Assembly: GCF_000010525.1 (NCBI RefSeq)
Contig: NC_009937.1
Span: forward strand, 3,477,501-3,541,500
DNA from: Azorhizobium caulinodans ORS 571
Lineage (GTDB): Bacteria; Pseudomonadota; Alphaproteobacteria; Rhizobiales; Xanthobacteraceae
Direction of reading: 5' to 3'
DNA: 64,000 bases
The position numbers and the translations under genes were made by a program. The notes under the pieces were generated by a model. The model searched no databases and was not told the origin of the DNA. It saw only the letters and a list, made by a program, of their open reading frames with translations. This document shows, in pieces, positions 16,723-26,877 of the stretch. How positions within the stretch are numbered: the stretch's first letter is position 1; every line of letters begins with the position of its first letter.

Positions 16723-17712
16723 CTAGAACCACTTGAGGCGCCGGAACAGCGACACCATTCCGACGCCCATGACGATGAAGATGACCGTGATGGCCCAGAA
16801 CGCAGCGGGGTCCGTATTGCCGGGAATGCCGCCCACATTCATGCCGAACATGCCGGAGATCAGCGTGAGCGGCGCGAAGATGACGGTGACGGCGGCCAGC
16901 ACCAGCATGGACTGGTTCATCTGCTCCGCCCGCCGGTCCACGATCTGCTCGCGGATGAGGATGGAGCGCTCGCGCACCGTGTCGAGTTCTTCCGAGAAGC
17001 GCGAGACGCGGTCGGCGGCATCGCGCAGGCGGTTGCGGTCCTTGGGGCCGATCCAGGGATCGTCCTCCAGCGAGAAGTGATTGAGTGCCTCCCGCTGCGG
17101 GGCGATGTGGCGGCGCAGCTTCATGGCCACCCGGCGCAGCACCAGCACGCGCGGCAGAACATCGCTGGGCGCCTGACGCTGGGCGTCGTCCTCCAGTTCG
17201 TCAGCCTCGTCGATCAGCATGGAGACGACGAGATCGAGCCGATAGACGAGGCGCGTGGCGAGTTCCGCCACCATCTCGCCCTGCGTGCGCGGCGCGCGGC
17301 GGCGGGAGATGGAGTCCACATAATCGGCGATGGCCGATATGGGCTGGTCCTGCACAGAGACGATGCGCTCGGAATCCACCCACATGGTGAGGGAGGCCAT
17401 CTCCTCCGGCAGGGAATTGGGATGCAGATTCACGGCGCGCAGGATCAGCAGCGCGCCCTCCTCCAGCACCTGGCAGCGGGGACGCGTGTGCGTCTCCATC
17501 AATTCCTCGACGATATGGGAATCGATGCCGCTATGGGTGTGGAGCCACGTATCGCTGCGGTGGGGCAGCCGGCGGAAATGCAGCCAGATGAAGCCGCCCT
17601 CTTCCGGCCTGTGGGGATGCGGTTCATCGGCGGGAATGCGCCGGGCGCCCCCCTTGCCGTCGAACAGCCATACATCCAGCAAACCGTCCGAGTTCAGCGG
17701 CTTCACGCACAT
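16723..17712 (-). CDS. CorA-family divalent cation transporter (ZntB-like)
   Basis: This 329-residue protein has a long cytoplasmic N-terminal domain (1-265, rich in helices and charged residues) and two C-terminal transmembrane helices. The pore signature GMN appears in SGMFGMNVGGIPG, followed by the last helix and a short basic tail. CorA proteins move Mg2+ or Co2+; the ZntB branch moves Zn2+. The GGIPG loop resembles ZntB more than CorA, but the substrate is not settled by sequence. It forms pentamers in the inner membrane. Confidence 0.88.
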   Translation of the reverse strand: MCVKPLNSDGLLDVWLFDGKGGARRIPADEPHPHRPEEGGFIWLHFRRLPHRSDTWLHTHSGIDSHIVEELMETHTRPRCQVLEEGALLILRAVNLHPNSLPEEMASLTMWVDSERIVSVQDQPISAIADYVDSISRRRAPRTQGEMVAELATRLVYRLDLVVSMLIDEADELEDDAQRQAPSDVLPRVLVLRRVAMKLRRHIAPQREALNHFSLEDDPWIGPKDRNRLRDAADRVSRFSEELDTVRERSILIREQIVDRRAEQMNQSMLVLAAVTVIFAPLTLISGMFGMNVGGIPGNTDPAAFWAITVIFIVMGVGMVSLFRRLKWF

Positions 17713-17850
17713 CCCTCCCCTGATGCCCGGTCAGCCCGCTGACAGTGCAGCGGGCCGAAGAGGCTATCGCGTCTTCTCACTGACACGGAAGCGTTACAGT
17801 TCAAAGAAGGACGCAAGGGAAGGCGGCAAGGGAAGGCGGTAAGACGCTCC

Positions 17851-19230
17851 TCAGGCGAGGGCGCTGAGCACCCGCACCCAGCTCCGCGTGCCCTTGTGGA
17901 AGCAGGTGAGGTCGTATTTCTCGTTCGGAGAGTGCACCCGGTCGTCATCCAGGCCGAAGCCGATGAGCAGCGTGTCCATGCCGAGCACGTTCTTGAACTG
18001 GCCGACGATGGGGATGGAGCCGCCGGACCCGATGGCGACCGGCGTCGTGCCCCACTCCGCCTGAAGCGCCGTGCGCGCCTTGGCGAGGTCCGGGCTGTCC
18101 GGCGGCACGAGCACGGCGCGGCTGCCCTCGCTCTTGCCGAAGGTGACCTTGCAGTCCGCCGGCAGGCGCGCCTGCACGAAATCCTTGAAGGCCGCCGCGA
18201 TCTTGGCCGGATCCTGATTGGCCACAAGGCGCATCGTCACCTTGGCAGTGGCGGTCGAGGGAATGATGGTCTTCGAGCCCTGCCCCTGATAGCCGCCATA
18301 GATGCCGTTCACCTCGAAGGTGGGGCGGGACTGGATCTGCTCGATCAGCGAACGGTCGCTCTCGCCCGCCGCCACGGACAGGCCCACCGGGCCGAGGAAG
18401 GCCTCTGGCGTCAGACCGAGTGCGTTCCAGGCATCGCGCACCGCCTGCGGCATCTCGGCCACGTCGTCATAGAAGCCCGGAATGGTGATGTGGCCCGTGT
18501 CGTCATGCACCGCCGCGAGGATGCGGGCGAGGACGTGGATGGGATTGCGCGCCGCGCCGCCGAAGAGGCCGGAATGCAGATCGCGATCGGCGCCGGTAAT
18601 GGTGAACTCGGTGTGCAGGATGCCACGCAGCGAGGTGGTGATCGCCGGCGTCTGCGGGTCCCACATGCCGGTGTCGCAGACCAGCGCCACGTCGGCCTTC
18701 AGTTCTTCCGCGTTGGCGGCGAGGAAGGCCGGCAGGCTCGGGGAGCCGCACTCCTCCTCCCCTTCCAGCAGCACGGTCACGTCCACCGGCAGCTTGCCCT
18801 GCACGGTCTTCAACGCCCGCAGCGCCTCGAGGAAGGTGGAGACCTGTCCCTTGTCGTCGCAGGCGCCGCGCGCATAGATTCGGGTCTTGCCGTCGGTGCC
18901 GGTGGCGATGCGCGGCTCAAAGGGCGGGCTGTCCCAGAGGTCCAGCGGGTCCACCGGCTGCACGTCATAATGGCCGTAGAAGAGCACCCGGCGGGCGGCG
19001 CCCGTGTCGGTGCGGCCGATCACCACGGGATGGCCCGCCGTCTCGCGCACGGTGGCGGCGAGCCCGAGGCCGGTCAGCGCCTCGGCGGCGAAATCCGCCG
19101 CCTGCCGGCAGGCGGCGGCATAGGCCGGATCGGTGGAAATGCTGGGGATGCGCAGGAAATCGGAGAGCCGCGCCAGGGAGGCGTCGAGCCCGGCATCCAC
19201 TGCGTTCAGTACCTCATCCACACCGGCCAT
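17851..19230 (-). CDS. M20-family dipeptidase/amidohydrolase
   Basis: This 459-residue zinc peptidase of the ArgE/DapE/carnosinase class shows the metal-binding sequence in order: His in YGHYDVQPVD, the bridging Asp in GACDDKGQ, the catalytic Glu pair in LEGEEECGS, Asp in CDTGMWD and a final His near the C-terminus (CFHKGTRSW). The central dimerisation domain begins about residue 205. It should hydrolyse dipeptides or N-acyl amino acids in the cytoplasm. It is transcribed alone; upstream is the terminator of the receiver-like gene. Confidence 0.92.
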   Translation of the reverse strand: MAGVDEVLNAVDAGLDASLARLSDFLRIPSISTDPAYAAACRQAADFAAEALTGLGLAATVRETAGHPVVIGRTDTGAARRVLFYGHYDVQPVDPLDLWDSPPFEPRIATGTDGKTRIYARGACDDKGQVSTFLEALRALKTVQGKLPVDVTVLLEGEEECGSPSLPAFLAANAEELKADVALVCDTGMWDPQTPAITTSLRGILHTEFTITGADRDLHSGLFGGAARNPIHVLARILAAVHDDTGHITIPGFYDDVAEMPQAVRDAWNALGLTPEAFLGPVGLSVAAGESDRSLIEQIQSRPTFEVNGIYGGYQGQGSKTIIPSTATAKVTMRLVANQDPAKIAAAFKDFVQARLPADCKVTFGKSEGSRAVLVPPDSPDLAKARTALQAEWGTTPVAIGSGGSIPIVGQFKNVLGMDTLLIGFGLDDDRVHSPNEKYDLTCFHKGTRSWVRVLSALA

Positions 19231-19340
19231 CGCCTTCTCCTCACCTTCGCGCCACCGCTGATGGGCAGCGACTCATGGGGGCGAATGCTGGGCCGGTGCG
19301 GCACGGCTGACAAGGCGGCGCGGTACGCGGGCCCTCAACG

Positions 19341-19379
19341 AAAAAGCCCTACCCTACGCCGATGGCGCGGGGCAGGGCT
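19341..19379 (-). terminator. Terminator of the receiver-like gene
   Basis: On the minus strand AGCCCTGCCC pairs with GGGTAGGGCT (one imperfect pair) and is followed by TTTTTC. It lies 27 bases downstream of the stop at 19406, before the M20 peptidase gene. Confidence 0.8.
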
Positions 19380-19405
19380 GAACGTCAGTCGAACTGATGC
19401 GCGGA

Positions 19406-19840
19406 TCAGTTGGCGGCGACGGCCGGCGCGGCCTCTTCCGCCGGACGGGCGGCGATAGCCGGCTTGTTCATGCGGCGGGCGCGCTGAAGCACCGAACCGA
19501 TGCGGCGATAGAGCAGGCGCGGCAGCAGCGGCATGCCGACGGCGGCGTCATAGCCGGCGCGGCTGGCGATGCGGGCGAGCACGTTGGGCGCGCCGTCCAC
19601 CACGAGGACAGCCGGAACCGCGTCCGGCGAATCCCGGAACGGATTGTCCGGCACGTTTTCCGCGTCGTCGGCCTGGATCACAAGAACGTCATAAGCGTTC
19701 GCGCCACCTTCCAGTTCGGAAACCGTGGCGAATTCCGTCACAGAACCGACGCCGAGCGCGGTCAGGCCGACGCGCGTCGTCTCGCGACGATCGGCATTGG
19801 AATCGATGACGACAATGCGGGCAATGGGCAACACCTTCAT
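19406..19840 (-). CDS. Degenerate response-regulator receiver protein
   Basis: This 144-residue protein has the length and pattern of a stand-alone receiver domain: a beta strand with acidic pocket (RIVVIDSNADRR), helix, a second strand, and a third strand YDVLVIQADD. At the place of the phospho-accepting Asp there is Gln (VLVIQ) and the conserved Lys of strand five is not seen (DAAVGMPLL). It is therefore probably not phosphorylated by the usual route. The C-terminal 20 residues are Ala/Pro-rich. The ATG at 19840 follows GGAG; earlier in-frame starts give an unrelated leader. No kinase gene is adjacent, so its role is unknown. Confidence 0.7.
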   Translation of the reverse strand: MKVLPIARIVVIDSNADRRETTRVGLTALGVGSVTEFATVSELEGGANAYDVLVIQADDAENVPDNPFRDSPDAVPAVLVVDGAPNVLARIASRAGYDAAVGMPLLPRLLYRRIGSVLQRARRMNKPAIAARPAEEAAPAVAAN

Positions 19841-19995
19841 GGGGCGCTCCTGATTGGAGGGCGCCGACGCGTGCCGGCACCTGGATTGAGCAGCTCCAGC
19901 CGAAAGAGACCCCGCAATCTCATCCGACTTTGGGAAAATCATACCGGGGGTCGTTCGGCCAATCAACCCGCTGACGAACAGACCCCCGAATCCGG

Positions 19996-21561
19996 TCAGC
20001 GGCTTCGGCCGCCGAGAATGCCCCGCAATATGGCTTTTCCGAGTTGGTTACCCACTTGCGACGCCAGCGAGCGCGCCACCGTTCTTACAACCAGCTCCGT
20101 CGTGGTCATGCGCGCGGAGCCCGTCCGGGGCACGCGCGGGACGCCGCCCGGCGATCGTCCAGCCGAACGGTCCGTGGGCTCGGGCCGGCTGTCCGGGGCG
20201 TGCTCGCGCGGCACATGGCCCCAGGGGCCGGACGGCGCATCTGTTACCGGTCCGGAGGTCTGCGCCGCCGGCTCCGCCTCCTCGCGCAGCATCTCGAAGG
20301 CGGACCGGGGGTCTTCGGTCACGTCATAAAGCCCTCGCACAGGGCTGCGGGCGATCACCTCCGCCCGCTCCGCATCGGTGATGGCGCCCACCCGCGCGCT
20401 CGGCGGGGCGATCAGGGTGCGCTCCACCATGGTCGGCGTGCCGGCGCCCTCCAGCACGGAGACCAGCGCCTCGCCCTTGCCGAGTTCGGTGATGACCCGG
20501 GCCGTGTCGAGCTTCGGATTGGGGCGGAAGGTTTCCGCCGCCGCTCGGACCGCCTTCTGGTCCCGCGGCGTGAAGGCCCGCAGCGCGTGCTGCACGCGGT
20601 TGCCGAGCTGGGCGAGCACGCTGTCCGGCACGTCCAGCGGGTTCTGCGTCACGAAATAGACGCCCACGCCCTTGGAGCGGATGAGGCGGACCACCTGTTC
20701 CACCTTCTCCAGCAGCGCCTTGGGCGCGGCATCGAACAATAGGTGCGCCTCGTCGAAGAAGAAGACGAGCTTGGGCTTGTCGAGATCGCCCACCTCGGGC
20801 AGGTCCTCGAACAGTTCGGAAAGCAGCCACAGCAGGAAGGTGGCGTAGAGGCGCGGGCTCCCCATGAGCTTGTCCGCAGCAAGCACGGAAATGGTGCCGT
20901 AGCCGGAGCGGTCCACCCGCATGAGATCGGAAATCTTGAGGTCGGGCTTGCCGAAGAAACGGTCGGCGCCCTGATTCTCCAGCACCAGCAGCTGGCGCTG
21001 GATCGCGCCGACGGTGGCGGCGGAAACGTTGCCATAGTCGCGCGTCAGCGTCTTGGCATTATCGGCGACGAAGCCGATGACGGCACGCAGGTCCTTGAGG
21101 TCATAGAGCCAGAGGCCGCGTTCATCGGCGAGACGGAAGGCGATGTTGAGGACGCCTTCCTGCACCTCGTTCAGCTCCATGAGCTGGGCCAGCAGCAGCG
21201 GCCCCATCTCGGAGATGGTGGTGCGGACGGAATGGCCCTTCTCGCCGAACAGATCCCAAAAGATCACCGGGAAGCTGTCGGGCGTGTAGGTGATCCCCAC
21301 CTCCTGCGCCCGCTTCAGCAGGAAGTCCTTTGGCTCTCCCGGCATCGCGATGCCCGAGAGGTCGCCTTTCACGTCGGCGGCAAAGACCGGTACGCCGGCG
21401 CGGGCAAAGCCTTCCGCCAGCACTTGGAGGGTCACGGTCTTGCCCGTGCCCGTGGCACCGGTGACGAGCCCGTGCCGGTTGGCGAGCCGCAGGGCCAGTT
21501 CCTCGTCCTTGCCCGCCGCCGGGCTGTGTCCGACAAAGACCGTGCCCTCGTCCCGTGCCAT
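19996..21561 (-). CDS. HerA-like ATPase (DUF853, YjgR type)
   Basis: This 521-residue ATPase has Walker A GATGTGKT near residue 33 and Walker [14 protein letters not shown], with a sensor segment [11 protein letters not shown]. The family resembles HerA/VirB4-type hexameric DNA-pumping ATPases; YjgR's role in the cell is not established. Residues about 430-490 are Pro/Ser/Thr-rich linker and the last 30 form an amphipathic Gly/Arg tail. The ATG at 21561 is preceded by GGGAGGAG and begins the conserved N-terminus. It appears monocistronic and divergent from the small protein at 21744. Confidence 0.87.
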   Translation of the reverse strand: MARDEGTVFVGHSPAAGKDEELALRLANRHGLVTGATGTGKTVTLQVLAEGFARAGVPVFAADVKGDLSGIAMPGEPKDFLLKRAQEVGITYTPDSFPVIFWDLFGEKGHSVRTTISEMGPLLLAQLMELNEVQEGVLNIAFRLADERGLWLYDLKDLRAVIGFVADNAKTLTRDYGNVSAATVGAIQRQLLVLENQGADRFFGKPDLKISDLMRVDRSGYGTISVLAADKLMGSPRLYATFLLWLLSELFEDLPEVGDLDKPKLVFFFDEAHLLFDAAPKALLEKVEQVVRLIRSKGVGVYFVTQNPLDVPDSVLAQLGNRVQHALRAFTPRDQKAVRAAAETFRPNPKLDTARVITELGKGEALVSVLEGAGTPTMVERTLIAPPSARVGAITDAERAEVIARSPVRGLYDVTEDPRSAFEMLREEAEPAAQTSGPVTDAPSGPWGHVPREHAPDSRPEPTDRSAGRSPGGVPRVPRTGSARMTTTELVVRTVARSLASQVGNQLGKAILRGILGGRSR

Positions 21562-21743
21562 GGCCGCTCCTCCCTTGACCTCACACCCATAGCGTCGCGC
21601 CGGGCACAAGGCCACGGGTGCGCACCCGCCTGACGCACCGTCTTGCCCCTGTTCTGCCGGCTCAGGCAAGGCCCCGGCCACGCTTGCAAGGCCCGGTCTT
21701 CACCGTCACCATGCCGCTCCCAGAGACGGCAGAAGAGACCTTC

Positions 21744-22121
21744 ATGGAGCCCCTCACCGACCGCCTCATGGCCCGCGTGGGCCTCAGCGAGGCACAGGCC
21801 AGATCGGCCGTCCGCGTGCTCTCGACCTTTCTCAACACGGAAGCCCCGCCCCCGACCCGCGCGCGCCTGCATGCCGTTCTGCCCGACCTCGCGCCGGCCA
21901 CCGGCAGCGGCGAGCCGGAGGCGGATGGGGACGGCACGAGCCATTTCGGCGGCATGGCGCGGCTGATGCGCGTCGCCGACCGACTCATGGCCGAGGGCCT
22001 CAGCATGATCGAGGTCCAGGCCACGGTGCGCGAGGTGGTGGCCTATGCCCGCGAGACGGCGGGCGACGCCACGGTGGACGAGATCGTCACCGCCATTCCG
22101 GGCCTGCGCCACGCACTCTGA
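21744..22121 (+). CDS. Small conserved helical protein, DUF2267-like
   Basis: This 125-residue protein is mainly helical, with an N-terminal pattern (EPLTDRLMARVGLSEAQARSAV) like small alphaproteobacterial proteins with DUF2267/DUF2780-type repeats. A flexible Gly/Asp-rich stretch (PATGSGEPEADGDG) separates it from a C-terminal helical half. It has no signal peptide, membrane helix or catalytic motif. I cannot assign a function. The start could also be the ATG at 21711, eleven codons earlier; neither has a strong ribosome-binding site. Confidence 0.6.
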   Translation: MEPLTDRLMARVGLSEAQARSAVRVLSTFLNTEAPPPTRARLHAVLPDLAPATGSGEPEADGDGTSHFGGMARLMRVADRLMAEGLSMIEVQATVREVVAYARETAGDATVDEIVTAIPGLRHAL

Positions 22122-22146
22122 ACCCTGTCCCATCCGCCAAAGAAAA

Positions 22147-22174
22147 AGGCCCCCGCGCCGGAGCGCGGAGGCCT
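22147..22174 (-). terminator. Rho-independent terminator of eno
   Basis: On the minus strand AGGCCTCCGCGC pairs with GCGCGGGGGCCT around a TCCG loop (one mismatch) and is followed by TTTTTC. It lies about 26 bases after the eno stop, between eno and the converging small gene. Confidence 0.88.
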
Positions 22175-22200
22175 CGTCATTCAACGATCGACCTGAAGGC

Positions 22201-23565
<1,365 letters not shown>

Positions 23566-23723
23566 TCACGCCGCCGCTGGTAAGGGGTCATGGCGCGCGG
23601 CAGCCTTTCGCGCACAAGCCGGCAAATTGCGCTACAGTGCTCAAAAAAGGAGCGCGCTCAGCCGCTCCGCGTCAGGAAATGCCATCCAGGACCGCCGCTT
23701 CACGCCGCATCCAAGGACCGATG

Positions 23724-24176
23724 ATGACCGAAGCCAAGCTCCAGCTCGGGCGCGAGACCGCCCTGCCGTCCTCACCCGAGGAGGCCGTGCTGGACCGCGT
23801 GCCCAATCCCCATCCCGACACCAATTACGTGGCCCGCTTCACGGCGCCCGAGTTCACCTCGCTGTGTCCCGTGACCGGCCAGCCGGACTTCGCCCATCTG
23901 GTGCTGGATTACGTACCGGACGCCTGGCTCGTGGAATCGAAGTCGCTCAAGCTCTATCTCGCCAGCTTCCGCAACCACGGCGCCTTCCATGAGGACTGCA
24001 CGGTGGCCATTGGCAAGCGGCTGGTCGAGCTGCTGAAGCCGCGCTTCTTCCGCATCGCCGGCTACTGGTATCCGCGCGGCGGTATTCCCATCGACGTGTT
24101 CTGGCAGACCGGCGAGCTCCCGCGCGGGGTCTGGCTGCCGGAAACCGGTGTCGCCCCCTATCGTGGGAGAGGCTGA
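23724..24176 (+). CDS. queF: NADPH-dependent 7-cyano-7-deazaguanine reductase
   Basis: This 150-residue single-domain QueF reduces preQ0 to preQ1 in queuosine biosynthesis. The active-site Cys is C48 in [12 protein letters not shown], and the substrate motif [10 protein letters not shown] follows. The length fits the short YkvM-type branch. An ATG pair at 23721/23724 follows AAGGA; the second has better spacing. It is divergent from eno and followed after two bases by the DUF1835 gene, so the two are probably co-transcribed. No preQ1 riboswitch pattern is apparent upstream. Confidence 0.95.
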   Translation: MTEAKLQLGRETALPSSPEEAVLDRVPNPHPDTNYVARFTAPEFTSLCPVTGQPDFAHLVLDYVPDAWLVESKSLKLYLASFRNHGAFHEDCTVAIGKRLVELLKPRFFRIAGYWYPRGGIPIDVFWQTGELPRGVWLPETGVAPYRGRG

Positions 24177-24178
24177 CG

Positions 24179-25189
24179 ATGCCCAAGCTGATCATCACCA
24201 ATGGCGACAGCGCCGTGGAGCGCCTGCGGGCGGGCGGCGTGAAGGGCCACCATCTGCCCTGGCGCGACATGCTGCATGACGGGCCGGTTCCGGACAGCCC
24301 CTCGCTGGCCGAGGTGGCGGACGCGCGCGCGGGCTTCCTTGCCGAGGCGCTCGGCCTCGACTTCGGCAGCGTGCGGGCCGACTTCGCCGAACGGGATGCG
24401 CAGCTTGAGATCCATATCGCCTTCAACGAGGTGCAGCTCTGGTTCGAGCACGACCTCTATGACCAGCTCCAGCTGATCCAGCTCCTGCACTTCTTCGCCC
24501 GCGAGCCGGAACGGCTGGGGCTGAAGCTCGTGCAGGCGCAGGACTATCTCGGCACGCTGGAGGCGGACGACATCCGCACCCTCTCCCACTGCGCTTTGCC
24601 GGTGACGACGCTGCAACTGGAAGCCGGGCATGCGGCCTGGGAGGCCTTCACCGCGCCGACCCCTCGCGCGCTGGCGGGCCTTGCCGGCCGCGACCACCCC
24701 GTGCTGCCCCATCTCGGCGCCGCCCTGCAGCGGGCGCTGGAGGAGTTGCCCGCGCCCCGCAGCGGCCTGTCGCTGACCGAGGAGCGCATCCTGCGCCAGC
24801 TCGCGGACGGGCCGAAGAAGGTGCATCAGGTCTTCGCCGCCGTGCAGGCCATGGACGAGGCACGCTTTCTGGCGGACATGCCCTTCTTCCTGCGGCTGGA
24901 CGGACTTGCCTTCGCCCACGAGCCGCTGATCGAGGGGCTGCCCTTCCGCGCCTCCGACTGCCGGCCGTTCGTGCCTTCAGAAGATGCGCCGGCGCCGGAG
25001 GAAATGACCTACCGCGCCTTCGCCCGCGCAACCATCAAGCTGACGCCCGCCGGCATCTCCGCCCTGCGCGGCCGCTTCGACCACGCCTCGACCAATGCGG
25101 TGGACCGCTGGCTCGGCGGCACCCACCTCCAGCCCGGTGCCATGTGGCGCTATGACCGGGCGCGTCAGGTGCTGGTCGAGCCGAACTGA
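24179..25189 (+). CDS. DUF1835 domain-containing protein
   Basis: This 336-residue protein begins with the DUF1835 pattern (LIITNGDSAVERL, then WRDMLHDGPVP and an acidic helix LWFEHDLYDQLQL). The C-terminal 120 residues look like a DUF3658-type or winged-helix segment (LSLTEERILRQLADGPKKVHQVF). The function of the family is unknown. It starts two bases after the queF stop, so it is translationally linked to queF, yet no link to queuosine is established. A REPIN-like element follows its stop. Confidence 0.8.
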   Translation: MPKLIITNGDSAVERLRAGGVKGHHLPWRDMLHDGPVPDSPSLAEVADARAGFLAEALGLDFGSVRADFAERDAQLEIHIAFNEVQLWFEHDLYDQLQLIQLLHFFAREPERLGLKLVQAQDYLGTLEADDIRTLSHCALPVTTLQLEAGHAAWEAFTAPTPRALAGLAGRDHPVLPHLGAALQRALEELPAPRSGLSLTEERILRQLADGPKKVHQVFAAVQAMDEARFLADMPFFLRLDGLAFAHEPLIEGLPFRASDCRPFVPSEDAPAPEEMTYRAFARATIKLTPAGISALRGRFDHASTNAVDRWLGGTHLQPGAMWRYDRARQVLVEPN

Positions 25190-25250
25190 GGGGCGATTGG
25201 GGGAGGAAGTCCTCTCCCCCCGAGCACCGGTCTTCCGGATAGCGCGAATT

Positions 25251-25390
25251 CCCTCCCCCCTTGAGGGGGAGGGCCAGGGAGGGGGGTAACGCCCTCTCCG
25301 ATCGCGCGACGCCTCGCGCCAAAACCTCGCGGCATCCCCTGCCCCGGCCGTTCTACCCCCCTCCCTGCCCTCCCCCACAAGGGGGGAGGG
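25251..25390 (+). repeat. REPIN-like inverted repeat pair, copy 3
   Basis: The left arm is 25251-25294 and the right arm 25351-25390. The arms match those at 5396 and 5681 in order and orientation: a C-tract, TTG and G-tracts ending GGGGGGTAA, then the inverted copy starting TTCTACCCCCCTCCC. The spacer starts CGCCCTCTCCGATCGC and ends CGGCCGTTCTAC, which resembles the other two spacers. It fills the gap between the DUF1835 gene and the converging kdsA gene, where it may also serve as a terminator. Confidence 0.8.
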
Positions 25391-25451
25391 ACGCGAACGG
25401 CGAGCGCCGATCACCAGGTCAGGATTTCAGAGAACCGGTGTCTTCGCCCGC

Positions 25452-26309
25452 TCAGATCGCCACCGGATGCGCCTTGGCCACGCGGTCGATCTCCTGCAAC
25501 AGCGCCACCAGCGACTCCAGATCCTTCAGCGGCACCATGTTGGGGCCGTCGGAGGGGGCATGATCCGGGTCGGGATGGGTCTCGATGAAGACCGCCGCCA
25601 CGCCCACCGCCACCGCGGCGCGGGCAAGCACCGGCACGAACTCGCGCTGCCCGCCGGAGGAGGCGCCCTTGCCGCCCGGCTGCTGCACGGAATGGGTGGC
25701 GTCGAACACCACCGGCGCGCCGGTTTGCGCCATCACCGGCAGGCCGCGCATGTCGGAAACCAGCGTGTTGTAGCCGAAGGAGGCGCCGCGCTCGGTGAGC
25801 AGCACGCGCCCGTTGCCGGACTGGGTGAGCTTGGCCACCACATTGACCATGTCCCAGGGCGCAAGGAACTGGCCCTTCTTCACATTCACCACCCGGCCGG
25901 TCCTGGCCGCCGCGACGAGAAGGTCGGTCTGGCGGCAGAGGAAGGCCGGGATCTGGAGCACGTCCACCACCTCGCCCACGGGGGCGCACTGGTGGATCTC
26001 GTGCACGTCGGTCAGCGTCGGCAGGCCGAAGCGCTCGCCGATCTCGGCAAACACCGGCAACGCCTTCTCAAGGCCCATGCCGCGCGCGGCATTGACCGAG
26101 GTACGGTTCGCCTTGTCGAAGGAGGTCTTGTAGATGAGGCCGATGCCGAGGCGATCGGTGATCTCCTTCAGCGCGGCGGCGGTTTCCAGCGCGTGGTCGC
26201 GGCTCTCCATCTGGCAGGGGCCGGCGATGAGGGCGAGCGGCAGGCTGTTGCCGATGCGGACCTTGCCCGCCTCCACCACGGACTGGGGCTCAACGGCGGT
26301 CGCGCTCAT
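25452..26309 (-). CDS. kdsA: 3-deoxy-8-phosphooctulonate synthase (KDO-8-P synthase)
   Basis: This 285-residue enzyme condenses phosphoenolpyruvate with arabinose 5-phosphate to give KDO-8-phosphate for the lipopolysaccharide inner core. Family motifs are IAGPCQMES near residue 30, [11 protein letters not shown] near 60, LTDVHE, the [11 protein letters not shown] segment and [12 protein letters not shown]. The presence of Cys in AGPC and the overall length fit the family; the metal-dependent or metal-free type was not determined. It shows the cell has a normal Gram-negative outer membrane. The SMR gene upstream is on the same strand, 87 bases away. Confidence 0.97.
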   Translation of the reverse strand: MSATAVEPQSVVEAGKVRIGNSLPLALIAGPCQMESRDHALETAAALKEITDRLGIGLIYKTSFDKANRTSVNAARGMGLEKALPVFAEIGERFGLPTLTDVHEIHQCAPVGEVVDVLQIPAFLCRQTDLLVAAARTGRVVNVKKGQFLAPWDMVNVVAKLTQSGNGRVLLTERGASFGYNTLVSDMRGLPVMAQTGAPVVFDATHSVQQPGGKGASSGGQREFVPVLARAAVAVGVAAVFIETHPDPDHAPSDGPNMVPLKDLESLVALLQEIDRVAKAHPVAI

Positions 26310-26396
26310 GGTCTCTCCTCGGCGTCATCTGTGACGCGCTTCATAGCCAATGGCCCGGCGGCGGGAAACCTCCCGCCGCGCGGGGGATACATGCGT

Positions 26397-26717
26397 TCAA
26401 TGGGGCGTCGCGAGCTTCAGCCCGACGATGCCGACACCGATCAGCGCGATGGAGGCGAGGCGCAGCGCGTCGGAGGGTTCGCCGAAGACGATGATGCCGA
26501 CCACCGTCGCGCCCACCATGCCGATGCCAGCCCAGACCGCATAAGCGGTGCCGATGGGCAGGTCGCGGGCCGCGACCGAGAGCAGGAACAGGCTGAAGCC
26601 GGCGCAGACCAGCGTGAAGACCGAGGGCCATAGGCGGGTGAAGCCCTCGGCATATTTCAGGCCGATGGCCCAGCCCACTTCCATGAGGCCGGCCGCAAAA
26701 AGGATGATCCAGGCCAC
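26397..26717 (-). CDS. sugE: SMR-family exporter, SugE/Gdx type (likely guanidinium exporter)
   Basis: This 106-residue inner-membrane protein has four helices. It begins at GTG 26717 (AWIILFAAGLMEVGWAIGLKY), where the Glu in the first helix is the proton/substrate site of SMR transporters. The GLMEVGW pattern, GFTRLWPS loop and later AVWAGIG segment are those of SugE, now known as Gdx, which exports guanidinium. GGAG precedes the GTG. The leader contains a candidate guanidine-II riboswitch, which strongly supports guanidinium as substrate. It acts as an antiparallel dimer. Longer frames upstream read through the riboswitch and are not real. Confidence 0.92.
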   Translation of the reverse strand: MAWIILFAAGLMEVGWAIGLKYAEGFTRLWPSVFTLVCAGFSLFLLSVAARDLPIGTAYAVWAGIGMVGATVVGIIVFGEPSDALRLASIALIGVGIVGLKLATPH

Positions 26718-26731
26718 GAGACACTCCGTGG

Positions 26732-26759
26732 GAGCCCGGCCGGCCCGGCCGGTGGGCTC
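26732..26759 (-). promoter_or_regulatory. Leader hairpin before the sugE ribosome-binding site
   Basis: GAGCCC and GGGCTC enclose a GC-rich core of GGCC repeats, forming a stable stem between the riboswitch hairpins and the GGAG of sugE. It may be part of the expression platform that hides or frees the ribosome-binding site. This role is an inference. Confidence 0.45.
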
Positions 26760-26763
26760 GAAT

Positions 26764-26814
26764 GGCGGGGTCGTCCGCGCCGGAGGAGAAGAACCGCGAC
26801 GGTCGTCCGCGCGG
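26764..26814 (-). promoter_or_regulatory. Guanidine-II (mini-ykkC) riboswitch candidate
   Basis: Read on the minus strand there are two consecutive hairpins, each capped by the tetraloop ACGA closed by GG/CC. The first (26794-26814) is CCGCGCGG-ACGA-CCGTCGCGG, with one bulged T. The second (26764-26781) is GGCGCGG-ACGA-CCCCGCC, with one mismatch. The linker is 12 bases of pyrimidines. This is the layout of the mini-ykkC motif: two small stems with ACGR loops, both binding guanidinium. It lies 46 bases before the sugE/gdx start, the gene these RNAs most often control. Binding would be expected to expose the ribosome-binding site and raise export. Confidence 0.85.
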
Positions 26815-26877
26815 GTGCCTGCGCCGTGGCAGGCATGGGCAGGATGTAGGACACGCCCTGCCCGGATCAAGCACCCG

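Noticed and set aside
26718-26870. N-terminal extension of sugE
   Set aside because: The extra residues read through the riboswitch hairpins; SMR proteins start at the first helix, where a GTG with GGAG is found.
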